In this document: one piece after another, positions 16,805 to 25,277 of the stretch
Position numbering within the stretch: the first letter of the stretch is position 1
How the letters are laid out: each line of letters begins with the position of its first letter
DNA from: Pontiellaceae bacterium B1224
GTDB taxonomy: Bacteria; Verrucomicrobiota; Kiritimatiellia; Kiritimatiellales; Pontiellaceae
DNA: 64,000 nucleotides
Reading direction: 5' to 3'
NCBI GenBank assembly: GCA_029432815.1
Contig: JAROBA010000020.1
Span: 40,248-104,247 of the forward strand
Notes under the pieces: model-generated
What the model saw: only the letters and a program-made list of their open reading frames with translations
Databases searched by the model: none
Told to the model about the DNA's origin: nothing
Translations under genes and position numbers: made by a program

Positions 16805-17179
16805 ATGGAAACAACGTTGGACATATTGAAGGCACTCTCGGATAAAAACCGCATGCGTGTGGTGGCTGCCCTGTGGCGTTTCGATGAATTGTGCGCCTGC
16901 CAGGTCACGGAAGTGCTGCAGGTGAAAGGGGCCACCGTTTCACGCCATATGGGCATTCTGCAAAAAGCGGGGTTGGTGCAAAGCCGCAAGGACGGCCGCT
17001 GGGTGTATTATAAGCTGCACAAACCGGCGGGATCGGAACCGCTTTTCCAATGGTTGGAAAAATCGTTCGCGGGAAATGAACAGCTGACCGCAGATTTCCA
17101 GACCTTGGAAAAAATTGTGAGCATCACCCGCGAAGATCTCTGCCGGCAACAACGCGGCGAGAATTGTTGCCCGGAATAA
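16805..17179 (+). CDS. arsR: ArsR arsenite-responsive repressor (copy 2)
   Basis: 124 residues with the helix-3 metal site ELCACQ and the same recognition helix as copy 1; the C-terminus has NCCPE. No Shine-Dalgarno sequence fits between the -10 box and the ATG, so the transcript is probably leaderless. It heads the GAPDH-arsJ module. The duplication covers promoter, gene and the hairpin element downstream. Two TTCCA-N5-TGGAA palindromes sit at the same places as in copy 1. The two proteins may bind each other's operators. Confidence 0.92.
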   Translation: METTLDILKALSDKNRMRVVAALWRFDELCACQVTEVLQVKGATVSRHMGILQKAGLVQSRKDGRWVYYKLHKPAGSEPLFQWLEKSFAGNEQLTADFQTLEKIVSITREDLCRQQRGENCCPE

Positions 17180-17181
17180 AG

Positions 17182-17232
17182 TGGAGGGTCATTATCCTCA
17201 ATGACCGCAGATCGTGGGGACGCGATCCCGTA
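17182..17232 (+). repeat. Paired REP-like element after arsR copy 2
   Basis: TGGAGGGTCATT-ATCCTC-AATGACC gives a first hairpin with 7-bp arms (17187-17193 and 17200-17206). GATCG-N8-CGATC with GGGGA in the loop gives the second. Compared with the element at 12,061, a C-G pair in the first stem has become T-A, a compensatory change that keeps the pairing. Confidence 0.7.
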
Positions 17233-17298
17233 AATTTTAATGAATCGAATCAGCAAAAATAACGAGCCTCGGAAACGAGGGCTTCAAGGGAGAACACG

Positions 17299-18306
17299 AT
17301 GGCGAAGAAGAACGTATTGATCAACGGGTTTGGCAGAATGGGACGTCTCTTTTTTAGAGCCGCTTTCGGGAATGATGAATTTGATATCGTAGCCATCAAT
17401 GAGTTGAAAGGGGGAGCCGTTACTGCAGCCCATTTGCTCGAGTTTGATTCGGTCCATGGGAAATGGGGCTCGGGCGAAATTTCGGTAGCTGGAGATACGA
17501 TCACGGTTCGCGGTAAGGATATTCGCTTCAGCAACGCTGCAACGCCGGCGGATATCGATGTGAGCGGCATTGATATTGTGGTGGAGTGTTCCGGTGTATT
17601 TAAGGATGAGGCTTCGCTTCAGCCGTACTACGACCACGGCGTGCCGAAAGTGCTCGTGTCGGCACCGGTTAAAGGCCGCGCGCTGAATGTGGTCTACGGC
17701 GTGAATGACGATCAGTATGATCCGGCAGAACACGATCTGGTCACTGCCGCTTCCTGCACCACCAACTGCCTGGCCCCGGTGGTGAAAGTGATTAAAGAAA
17801 AGCTCGGCATTGTACATGGCGTGATCACTACCATTCACGACATTACCAATACGCAGACCATCATTGATGCCCCGCACAAAGATTTGCGCCGCGCACGCGC
17901 CTGTTCGCAATCGCTGATTCCCACCACCACCGGTTCGGCCACCGCGATCACGATGATTTATCCGGACCTGAAGGGGAAACTCAATGGCCTGGCGGTGCGT
18001 GTTCCGTTGCTGAACGCCTCCATCACCGACTGCGTGTTTGAAGTGGCGCGCGAAACCACGGCTGAAGAGGTGAATGCGTTGCTGAAAGAGGCTTCGGAAA
18101 CCTATCTCAAGGATATTCTGGGTTACGAAGAGCGCCCGTTGGTGTCGGTTGATTTTAAGGATGATATCCGGTCGTCGATCATCGATGCGCCTTCGACGAT
18201 GGTGAACGACGGCACGCAGCTTAAGATTATCGCGTGGTACGACAACGAAGTGGGCTATGTGAACCGCATGGCCGATTTCTGTGAAAAAATTGCGAGACTT
18301 GGTTAA
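17299..18306 (+). CDS. ArsJ-associated glyceraldehyde-3-phosphate dehydrogenase
   Basis: 335 residues: NAD-binding domain ([10 protein letters not shown] at the N-terminus) and catalytic domain with the active-site motif [10 protein letters not shown] (Cys nucleophile) and the conserved His in HDITNTQ. In arsJ operons this enzyme uses arsenate in place of phosphate to make 1-arseno-3-phosphoglycerate, which ArsJ exports and which then breaks down outside. Its stop overlaps the arsJ start (TAATG), and AGGGAG precedes its own ATG. Placement between arsR and arsJ, not with glycolytic genes, supports the arsenic role. Confidence 0.92.
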   Translation: MAKKNVLINGFGRMGRLFFRAAFGNDEFDIVAINELKGGAVTAAHLLEFDSVHGKWGSGEISVAGDTITVRGKDIRFSNAATPADIDVSGIDIVVECSGVFKDEASLQPYYDHGVPKVLVSAPVKGRALNVVYGVNDDQYDPAEHDLVTAASCTTNCLAPVVKVIKEKLGIVHGVITTIHDITNTQTIIDAPHKDLRRARACSQSLIPTTTGSATAITMIYPDLKGKLNGLAVRVPLLNASITDCVFEVARETTAEEVNALLKEASETYLKDILGYEERPLVSVDFKDDIRSSIIDAPSTMVNDGTQLKIIAWYDNEVGYVNRMADFCEKIARLG

Positions 18307-19517
18307 TGAAGGAGCTGCGCTCATACGCCGTTGTAACCGGAGCGTATTGGTCGTTCATGCTGACGGATGGAGCCCTGCGTATGCTGGTGCTCCTCTACTT
18401 TCACGAGCTCGGCTATTCGCCGGTTACGCTGGCATTTCTGTTTCTCTTCTATGAATTTTTCGGCATCATCACGAATCTTTTCGGCGGATGGCTGGCGTAC
18501 CGTTTCGGGCTGAAATCAACGCTGGTATGGGGACTGGCCATTCAGCCGCTGGCCCTGATCGGGCTCACGTTTATGAACCCGGACTGGGCTCCGGCGGTGG
18601 CGATACCCTTTGTGATGGCCATCCAGGCACTTTCGGGCATTGCCAAGGATCTCACGAAGATGAGCTCGAAAACGGCGGTCAAATTTCTCGTGCCTGCCGA
18701 TCAGAGTTCTGCGCTGTTCAAGTGGGTCGCAATTTTGACCGGTTCCAAGAACGCGATCAAAGGAGCCGGTTTTTTTGTGGGCGGGTTTTTGCTTCAGAAG
18801 CTGGGTTTCGACCATGCGCTCTGGGCGCTGGCGGGCATCATTGTGCTCGCGCTCTTGAGCTCACTCTTTTTGCTTCCCGGCGAGATCGGTGCGGCCAAAG
18901 CCAAGAGCAAATTGAAGGGCCTCTTTGATCAGAAGCGGGAGATTAAAATTCTATCAGCGGCCCGCGTGTTTCTCTTTGGCGCGCGTGATATCTGGTTCGT
19001 GGTGGCGATTCCCGTTTTCCTTACAGCCTCCTTTGGATGGAATTTCACGGAGGTGGGAACCTTTATGGCGTTCTGGGTGATCGGTTACGGCGCGGTACAG
19101 GCTTTCGCTCCGGCGATCATGAAACACTTCACTCATGGCCATGCACCCGGCGGAAAATCGGCACTGGTCATTTCGCTGCTGCTTACCGGAATCATGACTC
19201 TGATCGCCGTCCTGTTTGCTCGGAACATTGCCACGCACATCGTCATTGTGGGCGGGCTGCTCCTCTTCGGCGCGGTTTTTGCCCTCAACTCAAGTGTGCA
19301 CTCGTTTTTGGTGCTCGATTATGCCGACGGCGAAAAAGCGGCGGTCAATGTGGGTTTTTACTATATGGCCAATGCGATGGGGCGCCTGATCGGAACCCTC
19401 TTTTCCGGGCTCCTTTTCCAATGGGGCGGCGTCCTCTGGGCCCTCACCGGCTCCGCCATATTCCTCGGGCTGACCTCGTGCATAACGGCTTTTCTTCCGA
19501 AAGGAAAGAGCGCGTAG
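18306..19517 (+). CDS. arsJ: ArsJ, MFS exporter of 1-arseno-3-phosphoglycerate
   Basis: 403 residues, twelve predicted helices of the major facilitator fold. The N-terminus (RSYAVVTGAYWSFMLTDGALRMLVL) and the loop SGIAKDLTKMSSKTAVK are typical of ArsJ. It acts with the upstream GAPDH to extrude pentavalent arsenic as an unstable organoarsenical. The ATG overlaps the GAPDH stop, so the two are translationally coupled. A repeat-rich non-coding gap of 900 bases follows. Confidence 0.92.
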   Translation: MKELRSYAVVTGAYWSFMLTDGALRMLVLLYFHELGYSPVTLAFLFLFYEFFGIITNLFGGWLAYRFGLKSTLVWGLAIQPLALIGLTFMNPDWAPAVAIPFVMAIQALSGIAKDLTKMSSKTAVKFLVPADQSSALFKWVAILTGSKNAIKGAGFFVGGFLLQKLGFDHALWALAGIIVLALLSSLFLLPGEIGAAKAKSKLKGLFDQKREIKILSAARVFLFGARDIWFVVAIPVFLTASFGWNFTEVGTFMAFWVIGYGAVQAFAPAIMKHFTHGHAPGGKSALVISLLLTGIMTLIAVLFARNIATHIVIVGGLLLFGAVFALNSSVHSFLVLDYADGEKAAVNVGFYYMANAMGRLIGTLFSGLLFQWGGVLWALTGSAIFLGLTSCITAFLPKGKSA

Positions 19518-19797
19518 GTTGAGTCAAACAATCCTGCAAGTTTACAGAGAAGAACGGTTAGCTAAAAATTATTTGGCTGGGAGATCAGCTTGCTCATGTA
19601 GTTAGGAATTCTAGCTCACTAATGCTGGTTGGTATTTCTTAGAAAAGCTCATTTCGAAATATGCACCTTCATTTCTGCCCAAAGTTGGAGGGGGGCGGAT
19701 GGGATGGCCTGATCCTGCATATTCCGCTTGTTTTTTTAGAGAGAGATGGTGCCGATGGGATGCGCGGGCGGCAAGGAAATATGGGTGGCGTTGTGCG
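19518..19797. other. Gap after arsJ, no gene found
   Basis: 280 bases with no convincing coding frame. TTAGCTAA at about 19559-19566 resembles the half-sites in the two arsR promoters, but no complete promoter is visible. The composition becomes GC-rich as the repeat block begins. No rho-independent terminator for arsJ was found. Confidence 0.4.
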
Positions 19798-20012
19798 GGT
19801 AGGGCTCGCTCGCCGAGCGGGCCGCACGTGGGCAAAGCCGTCGGGCATGGCGGCGGGGCGGATTCTTCGGGCGGGGTCGCGGCCCCCGGCTGCATAGACA
19901 CACCATGCGCGAGCGCCCAAATGTGTAGTCGAGGTCCATGACCTCGAAGCGGATGGGCCAGCAGCAAGGGCAGATTCTACGGGCGGACGGCTGGGGGACA
20001 GCCTTCCCTACC
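19798..20012 (+). repeat. GTAG-headed paired REP-like element (copy 1) with an internal insert
   Basis: Head GGTAGGGCTCGCTCGCCGAG at 19798, inverted partner with GGACGGCT and CCCTACC at 19985-20012. The outer heptamers GGTAGGG/CCCTACC are perfectly inverted. About 100 extra bases sit inside compared with the copy at 20,110, including the perfect 8-bp inverted repeat TCGAGGTC-CAT-GACCTCGA near 19927-19945, itself probably another short repeat. Confidence 0.75.
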
Positions 20013-20017
20013 GATTG

Positions 20018-20085
20018 CTGGAGGGATGCCGTCCTCGGCGTCCGCCGCACGAACAGATTGGACATTGGGGACAATGTCCCTCCAG
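20018..20085 (+). repeat. GGAG-headed paired REP-like element, complete copy
   Basis: Outer arms CTGGAGGG/CCCTCCAG (8 bp, perfect). First hairpin GGATGCCGTCCTCGGCGTCC with loop TCCT, second hairpin GGACATTGGGGACAATGTCC with loop GGGA. The two hairpins share no arm sequence but have complementary loops, as two diverged inverted copies of one REP would. Confidence 0.8.
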
Positions 20086-20109
20086 TTTCAGCCCGGTGTC
20101 AGGCTTTTA

Positions 20110-20241
20110 GGTAGGGCTTGCTCGACGAGCGCGCCGCGCGTACGCAAAACCGGCGGGCATGGCGGCGGGACGGATTCTGCGTGCGGACGGCTGGGACAGC
20201 CTTCCCTACCGATTGCTGGAGGGACGACGGTCTCGGCGTCC
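20110..20241 (+). repeat. GTAG paired element followed by a single GGAG hairpin
   Basis: GGTAGGGCTTGCTCGACGAG from 20110, partner GGACGGCTGGGACAGCC ... CCCTACC at 20185-20210, then CTGGAGGGACG ... CGGCGTCC at 20216-20241 with no second GGAG half. The order is the same as at 19,798-20,085 and 26,478-26,653. Confidence 0.75.
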
Positions 20242-20271
20242 GCTGCATGGGCGGGGTGTCTGGGTTTGTAG

Positions 20272-20341
20272 GGTAGGGCTCACTCTCCCGAGTGAGGCCA
20301 CGTTGCCGTGTCCAACTCGGCTCACGTGGCGAGCGCACCAC
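20272..20341 (+). repeat. GTAG-headed hairpin with long inverted repeat
   Basis: GGTAGGGCTCACTCTCCCGAGTGAGG: hairpin CTCACT-CTCCCG-AGTGAG with TCCC in the loop, followed by GCCACGT ... ACGTGGC (7-bp arms, about 20-base loop). A diverged member of the GTAG set, ending about 50 bases before the arsR-arsC operator. Confidence 0.65.
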
Positions 20342-20391
20342 CGGAATGTGCTACATCGTCCCTAACGGAATTCTAACGCAGGACTAATCAA

Positions 20392-20407
20392 TTCGGTATA
20401 TACCGAA
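20392..20407. promoter_or_regulatory. Perfect 16-bp palindrome upstream of the arsR-arsC fusion
   Basis: TTCGGTATATACCGAA, 16 bases before the ATG at 20424. It differs from the operators of the two other arsR genes, so this module has its own regulator-site pair. The encoded ArsR domain is the likely binder. No confident -35/-10 pair was identified. Confidence 0.65.
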
Positions 20408-20423
20408 GTATAGAATTGGCGGC

Positions 20424-21209
20424 ATGAAAACGGAAATTGTACCGATTGGTAAAGCGCTGGGAGACGCCAGCCGTCTGCGCATTCTGATGTGTCTGGAGGG
20501 CACCACGCTGTGCCAGTGTCAGCTGACTGAAATCCTGGGGCTCGCACCGTCAACGGTTTCGCAGCATGTGAATCTGTTGCTGGATGCTGGACTGATGGAG
20601 AGCCGCAAGGAAGGGCGCTGGCACTACTACAGCTGGGCGCTGAATTCCCACTCCGGCTGTGTGCGGGAAGCGCTGGACTGGGTGCGCGTCCATGCTGCTG
20701 ACGATCCGCAGGTGAAGGCGGATGCCGCCAAACGAGCGGTGGTCATGCTCAACTCCGACACCCCTTGTCCCGTGACATCGAAAACCCGTGTGCTGTTTCT
20801 CTGCACCGGTAATTCGTGCCGCAGCCAGATGGCCGAGGCCCTGCTGCGCTCCTGTTCGGGCGGCCGGTTCGAAGCTTACAGCGCCGGTCTGGATCCCCAT
20901 CCGGTTCATGAACTCACCTATGAAGTGATGGCAGAAATCGGTATCGATATCCGGGGGCAGGTGCCGACGGATGTCATGGAATATCTGGGACGGGTGCACT
21001 TCGGCTATTTGATTACGGTGTGTGCGAATGCCGATAACAGATGTCCGATTTTTCCGGGAATTACGGAGCGGCTTAACTGGGCCTTGCCGGATCCGGCGGC
21101 GGTCACCGGCACGAAAGAGGAACAGCTTCAGGCCTTCCGTCAGACGCGCGATGAACTTCGGACTAGAATTACGAACTGGCTCTCGGATGAGGCTGCTGAA
21201 GACAACTAA
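20424..21209 (+). CDS. ArsR-ArsC fusion: repressor joined to thioredoxin-type arsenate reductase
   Basis: 261 residues. Residues 1 to about 100 are an ArsR winged helix (GDASRLRILMCLEG; TLCQCQ metal-site region; STVSQHVNLLLDAGLMESRK). Residues about 120-255 are an ArsC of the low-molecular-weight phosphatase fold: P-loop CTGNSCRS (CX5R) and the redox pair CANADNRC, as in thioredoxin-coupled reductases. ArsRC fusions are known, for example in Leptospirillum. It is the first gene of a run leading directly into pstS (29-base gap), so phosphate uptake is probably under arsenic control. Confidence 0.9.
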   Translation: MKTEIVPIGKALGDASRLRILMCLEGTTLCQCQLTEILGLAPSTVSQHVNLLLDAGLMESRKEGRWHYYSWALNSHSGCVREALDWVRVHAADDPQVKADAAKRAVVMLNSDTPCPVTSKTRVLFLCTGNSCRSQMAEALLRSCSGGRFEAYSAGLDPHPVHELTYEVMAEIGIDIRGQVPTDVMEYLGRVHFGYLITVCANADNRCPIFPGITERLNWALPDPAAVTGTKEEQLQAFRQTRDELRTRITNWLSDEAAEDN

Positions 21210-21238
21210 TCACAATGAAACATGAAAGGAATGAAACC

Positions 21239-22267
21239 ATGAAAATAAAAATAAACATGGCTGCAACAACGGTGTTGACGGCTCTTACTCTTTGCCTGTC
21301 CACAGGAATCTCGCAGGCTCAGTCCAGCGCGCTGCAGGGCAATGTTGTGGTGGATGGTTCCAGCACGGTGTATCCGGTTTCGGAGGCGGCTGCTGCCGCG
21401 TTCCGCAAGGATTACCCGAATGTAAATGTAACGATTGCCATTTCCGGTACCGGGGGCGGCTTCAAACGTTTTGTGAAAGGCGAAACGGATGTCTCCGATG
21501 CGTCCCGCCCGATCAAGGCCAAGGAATTTGAAGAGGCCCGGGCGAACGGCATTGAGTTCATTGAGGTGCCCATTTGTCTGGATGGCCTGTCCGTTATCGT
21601 CAACAAGGATAACGATTGGCTCGACCAATTGACGGTCGAAGATATTCAGGCCATCTATCTGGAAGATGGAACGGCGCGTAACTGGAGCGACCTGAATGCA
21701 GCATGGCCGAACAAACCGATCAAGGTTTATTCCCCGGGCACGGATTCGGGCACGTTCGACTATTTCAAGGAGGTCGTGGTTCCTGACGGGAAGAGTTTTC
21801 GCAGCGATATGTCGACGAGCGAGGACGACAATGTGCTGGTGACCGGCGTGGCGGGCGATAAGTATTCGATCGGCTACTTCGGCGCGGCCTATTATTTTGA
21901 GAACAAAGACAAACTCAAAGCGGTGCCGATTGTGAATCCCAAAACCGGAGAAGCCGTGCTGCCGGATCCGGAAAACGTGATCAGCGGAGCTTATGCCCCC
22001 CTGAGTCGGCCGCTGTTCATTTATGTGAATGCAAAGTCGCTTCGGAAACCATCAGTAGGAAAGTTTCTGGAATTTTATGTGGGCAAGTCCGGAGAATTTG
22101 CTGAACAGGTGGATTATGTTTCGCTGCCGGAAGACGTTATTGAGCGGTCCCATACCTTCGTGAAGAATCGCTATATGGGTACGGTCTATCTGACTCCGGA
22201 GCTGGAAAAACGGGAAGGTTCCGTGAGCGAGCTTTATCAAATTAGAAACCTGGTAAACACCAAGTAG
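21239..22267 (+). CDS. pstS: PstS phosphate-binding protein
   Basis: 342 residues from ATG 21239 (AAAGGA eight bases before). Signal peptide to about residue 27 (ISQAQ), then a type II periplasmic binding fold with phosphate-binding loops DGSSTVYP and [10 protein letters not shown], and [11 protein letters not shown] later. It captures phosphate for PstCAB. PstS proteins of arsenate-rich settings can discriminate strongly against arsenate; whether this one does cannot be seen from sequence. No classical Pho box was found upstream. Confidence 0.93.
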   Translation: MKIKINMAATTVLTALTLCLSTGISQAQSSALQGNVVVDGSSTVYPVSEAAAAAFRKDYPNVNVTIAISGTGGGFKRFVKGETDVSDASRPIKAKEFEEARANGIEFIEVPICLDGLSVIVNKDNDWLDQLTVEDIQAIYLEDGTARNWSDLNAAWPNKPIKVYSPGTDSGTFDYFKEVVVPDGKSFRSDMSTSEDDNVLVTGVAGDKYSIGYFGAAYYFENKDKLKAVPIVNPKTGEAVLPDPENVISGAYAPLSRPLFIYVNAKSLRKPSVGKFLEFYVGKSGEFAEQVDYVSLPEDVIERSHTFVKNRYMGTVYLTPELEKREGSVSELYQIRNLVNTK

Positions 22268-22285
22268 GGTGTCCGGGGAATCAGC

Positions 22286-23242
22286 ATGAAAAACGGAATC
22301 CCGTCTACATCGAAAAAGTGGTTTCCCGTATCCGTCAGGTTGCGGTCCCGTCTGACCCAGAAGGTCAGCGAGGCCGGTATCCTGTCGGGAATGGGGCTGA
22401 TCACCACCCTGTCGGTCCTGCTCACGCTGATTATCATCATCGTGCTCGGATACGAAGCCTCCCTGTTTTTCCAGCAGGACGGCGTATCCGTGCGCGATTT
22501 TCTGACCGGCTTTGAGTGGAACCCGCTGCTGGGCTCCGAAAAGCACTTCGGCATCTGGCCGCTCGTCTGCGGCACGTTGCTGGTGGCGGTTATTGCCCTG
22601 CTAATTGCCGTGCCTGCCGGACTTCTCACGGCGGTGTTTTTGAGCGAATACGCCAACCCGCGGGTGCGGGCCATCATTAAACCGGCGCTGGAGGTGCTGG
22701 CCGGAATTCCGACCGTGGTCTATGGCTTTCTGGCACTGACGGTTTTTACTCCGGGGTTTAAATTGATCAGCGAGAACGTGGGATCCTACAACGCGCTGTC
22801 CGCCGGAGTTGCCGTCGGTATTCTCATCCTTCCGATCATTACCTCTCTTTCTGAAGACGCGCTGCGGGCGGTGCCGAATAACTTGCGGGAAGGGGCGCTC
22901 GGCCTGGGGGCCACGCCGGCGGAAACCTCCTTTCGGGTGATTCTTCCGGCGGCACTGTCGGGCATCATCTCTTCCATCCTGTTGGCGGCGGCGCGGGCCA
23001 TTGGCGAAACCATGATTGTGGCGCTGGCTGCCGGCAATACGCCCAAGCTGACGCTGAATCCGGGGGAGGAAATCCAGACCATGACCGGGTTTATGGTGCA
23101 GATGGCGCTGGGCGATGTTTCGAACTACGGCGTTGAATATCTGTCGATGTATGCCGTGGCCTTAACGCTGTTTATCATCACCCTCGGCTTCACCTTGATG
23201 GGTGCGATTATCCGCCGACGCTACCGGGAGGAATACCAATGA
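22286..23242 (+). CDS. pstC: PstC phosphate ABC permease
   Basis: 318 residues, six helices, with the permease coupling motif near EGALGLGATPAETSFRVILPAALSG and the PstC-typical LEVLAGIPTVVYG. The N-terminus carries a basic cytoplasmic lead. It overlaps pstA by four bases (ATGA), so the two permease subunits are translationally coupled. Confidence 0.93.
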   Translation: MKNGIPSTSKKWFPVSVRLRSRLTQKVSEAGILSGMGLITTLSVLLTLIIIIVLGYEASLFFQQDGVSVRDFLTGFEWNPLLGSEKHFGIWPLVCGTLLVAVIALLIAVPAGLLTAVFLSEYANPRVRAIIKPALEVLAGIPTVVYGFLALTVFTPGFKLISENVGSYNALSAGVAVGILILPIITSLSEDALRAVPNNLREGALGLGATPAETSFRVILPAALSGIISSILLAAARAIGETMIVALAAGNTPKLTLNPGEEIQTMTGFMVQMALGDVSNYGVEYLSMYAVALTLFIITLGFTLMGAIIRRRYREEYQ

Positions 23243-24462
23243 GTAAAAAAATATCCGATATGCCCGAGATCCTCTCCGACCCGCAAAAGCACGCGGCGGC
23301 TACGCGCCCGGAAGAAAAGCGCAATCGCAGCAACCGGATTTTCCGGGGGCTCTGCATCGGGGCAGCGTTTTCAAGTGTGGGTATTCTGGCGCTGTTGATC
23401 CTGACCCTGCTCGGTCTCGGCGTCGGTGATTTGTCGAAGACGTTTCTGACCAATCCGCCTGATCCCGATCCTGCGGTGGCCGGTTTTTTCCCGGCGATCA
23501 TGGGCAGTATCTGGCTGCTGGTTCTGGTTCCGCTGCTGGCCCTGCCGGCCGGCGTGGCGACGGCCATTATTCTGGAGGAATTCACGCCCCGCAAACCGGT
23601 GCTGAAACGCATTCATTCGCTACTCCAGCTCAATATTACGAACCTCGCCGGTGTGCCCTCCGTGGTGTATGGCATCATTGGTCTGACGATTTTTGTTTCG
23701 ATGTTCGGCTTCGCGGGTAAGCACGGGCAGTCGCTGGTGGAGTGGGGGATTCGTTCGTTCGACCAGTTCTACAGCGAGGTTGATCAGGTTTTGCTGGTGC
23801 CGGTGGCCGGACCCAATGCGCCCGAAGCGGTGTTGACCGAAGGACTTGAGGCGCTGACTGCTCAGGGGCAGGAAGTCCGCATCCACGTCATTGGAGAGAA
23901 CGCGCCCTGGCCGGAAGACCGTGCACTTTCGCAGCGGACACTCCGCGATTACGATACGCCGGGAAGAGTCCATGAACGCAGCTGGTATTATTTCCGCATT
24001 CCGTTTGGGCGCGGCGTGCTGACGGGGGCGCTGACGCTGGTGCTGGTTATTCTGCCGGTCATCATTATTGCCACGCAGGAAGCACTGCGGGCGGTGCCCT
24101 ACAGTCTGCGGGAAGCAGCCTGGGGACTGGGCCTGTCCCGTTGGCAAACGGTTTGGCGGGTTGTTTTTCCTTCGGCCCTGCCGACGGTTATGACGGGAAC
24201 CATTCTGGCCATCAGCCGTGCTGTCGGCGAGGCGGCGCCGCTGCTGATGATTGCCGGCATCGTCTTCATCACCAATCCGCCGGGCAACATCATGGACGAT
24301 TTTACCGCCATGCCGCTGCAGATCTATAACTGGGCGCAACGCCCGCAGAAAGAATTCCACGATTTGGCGGCCAGCGGTATCGTGGTGCTGCTGACCATCC
24401 TGCTTTGCTTTAATGCGATCGCGATCATCATCCGCAATCGTTCCAACAAAGCACTATCTTAG
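23239..24462 (+). CDS. pstA: PstA phosphate ABC permease with an extra periplasmic domain
   Basis: 407 residues, longer than usual PstA (about 280-300). The permease core is clear: NITNLAGVPSVVYG in the first part and REAAWGLGLSRWQTVWRVV as the coupling motif. About 90 additional residues (roughly 160-250, from VEWGIRSFDQFYSEV to RVHERSWYYF) sit between helices and contain an alpha/beta stretch, LTAQGQEVRIHVIGENAPW. Such insertions occur in some PstA proteins; the role is unknown. pstB follows after 12 bases. Confidence 0.92.
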   Translation: MSKKISDMPEILSDPQKHAAATRPEEKRNRSNRIFRGLCIGAAFSSVGILALLILTLLGLGVGDLSKTFLTNPPDPDPAVAGFFPAIMGSIWLLVLVPLLALPAGVATAIILEEFTPRKPVLKRIHSLLQLNITNLAGVPSVVYGIIGLTIFVSMFGFAGKHGQSLVEWGIRSFDQFYSEVDQVLLVPVAGPNAPEAVLTEGLEALTAQGQEVRIHVIGENAPWPEDRALSQRTLRDYDTPGRVHERSWYYFRIPFGRGVLTGALTLVLVILPVIIIATQEALRAVPYSLREAAWGLGLSRWQTVWRVVFPSALPTVMTGTILAISRAVGEAAPLLMIAGIVFITNPPGNIMDDFTAMPLQIYNWAQRPQKEFHDLAASGIVVLLTILLCFNAIAIIIRNRSNKALS

Positions 24463-24474
24463 AACGAGGACAAC

Positions 24475-25266
24475 ATGAACGATTTACAAAACAGCGGTGC
24501 GAACGGGGCCGCTCCCAACGCTATCGAGATTGAAAACTTTAATGCGTGGTATGGATCTTTCCATGCGCTGAAGGATATCAATATCGGCATGGCGAAACAG
24601 CAGGTCACTTCTTTTATCGGTCCGTCGGGGTGCGGTAAAAGCACATTGCTTCGCTGGATCAACCGGATCAACGAGACCGTCCCCACAGCGAAAGCCGAGG
24701 GCACGATCCAGCTGAACGGCTCAAATATACTTGAACGATCCGTCGACCCGGTCGCATTGCGCCGCCGGGTGGGCATGGTTTTTCAGAAGCCCAATCCGTT
24801 CCCGAAATCCATCTATGAAAACGTCGCATTTGGCGTTCGCCTGCACATGAAGGTGTCGCGTGCGGAAGTCGACGAGATTGTGGAGTGGTCGCTGCGCAAA
24901 GCCAGTATCTGGGACGAAGTTAAAGACCGGTTGAAAAGCTCTGCGCTTTCGCTCTCCGGCGGACAGCAGCAGCGGCTTTGCATTGCCCGAGCGCTGGCAC
25001 TTGCACCGGAAGTCCTGCTTATGGACGAGCCTTGCTCGGCACTCGACCCGATTGCCACCACCAAGATTGAGGATCTGATCCATACGCTGCGCGAACGCTA
25101 TACGGTGGTCATCGTGACGCACAACATGCAGCAGGCCACACGCGTATCCGACTACACGGCCTACATGTATCTGGGCGAGCTGATCGAGTTCGGTGCGACG
25201 GAGCAGGTATTCACCGCGCCGCAGGATCAGCGGACAGAAGATTATATTACCGGGAAATTTGGATAA
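24475..25266 (+). CDS. pstB: PstB phosphate ABC ATPase
   Basis: 263 residues with Walker [10 protein letters not shown], signature [14 protein letters not shown], Walker [15 protein letters not shown] and the H-loop [12 protein letters not shown]. The PstB-specific [18 protein letters not shown] is present. It powers phosphate import with PstSCA. The phoU-arsC fusion starts 11 bases downstream. Confidence 0.95.
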   Translation: MNDLQNSGANGAAPNAIEIENFNAWYGSFHALKDINIGMAKQQVTSFIGPSGCGKSTLLRWINRINETVPTAKAEGTIQLNGSNILERSVDPVALRRRVGMVFQKPNPFPKSIYENVAFGVRLHMKVSRAEVDEIVEWSLRKASIWDEVKDRLKSSALSLSGGQQQRLCIARALALAPEVLLMDEPCSALDPIATTKIEDLIHTLRERYTVVIVTHNMQQATRVSDYTAYMYLGELIEFGATEQVFTAPQDQRTEDYITGKFG

Positions 25267-25277
25267 GAGAGGGTTTT

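Noticed and set aside
19798..20341. CRISPR array
   Set aside because: The repeats are few, of unequal spacing, internally palindromic and without uniform spacers; no cas gene is near.
19661..20365. Several open frames of 60-80 codons between arsJ and the arsR-arsC fusion
   Set aside because: They are read through GC-rich REP-like repeats, overlap on both strands and have no ribosome-binding sites.
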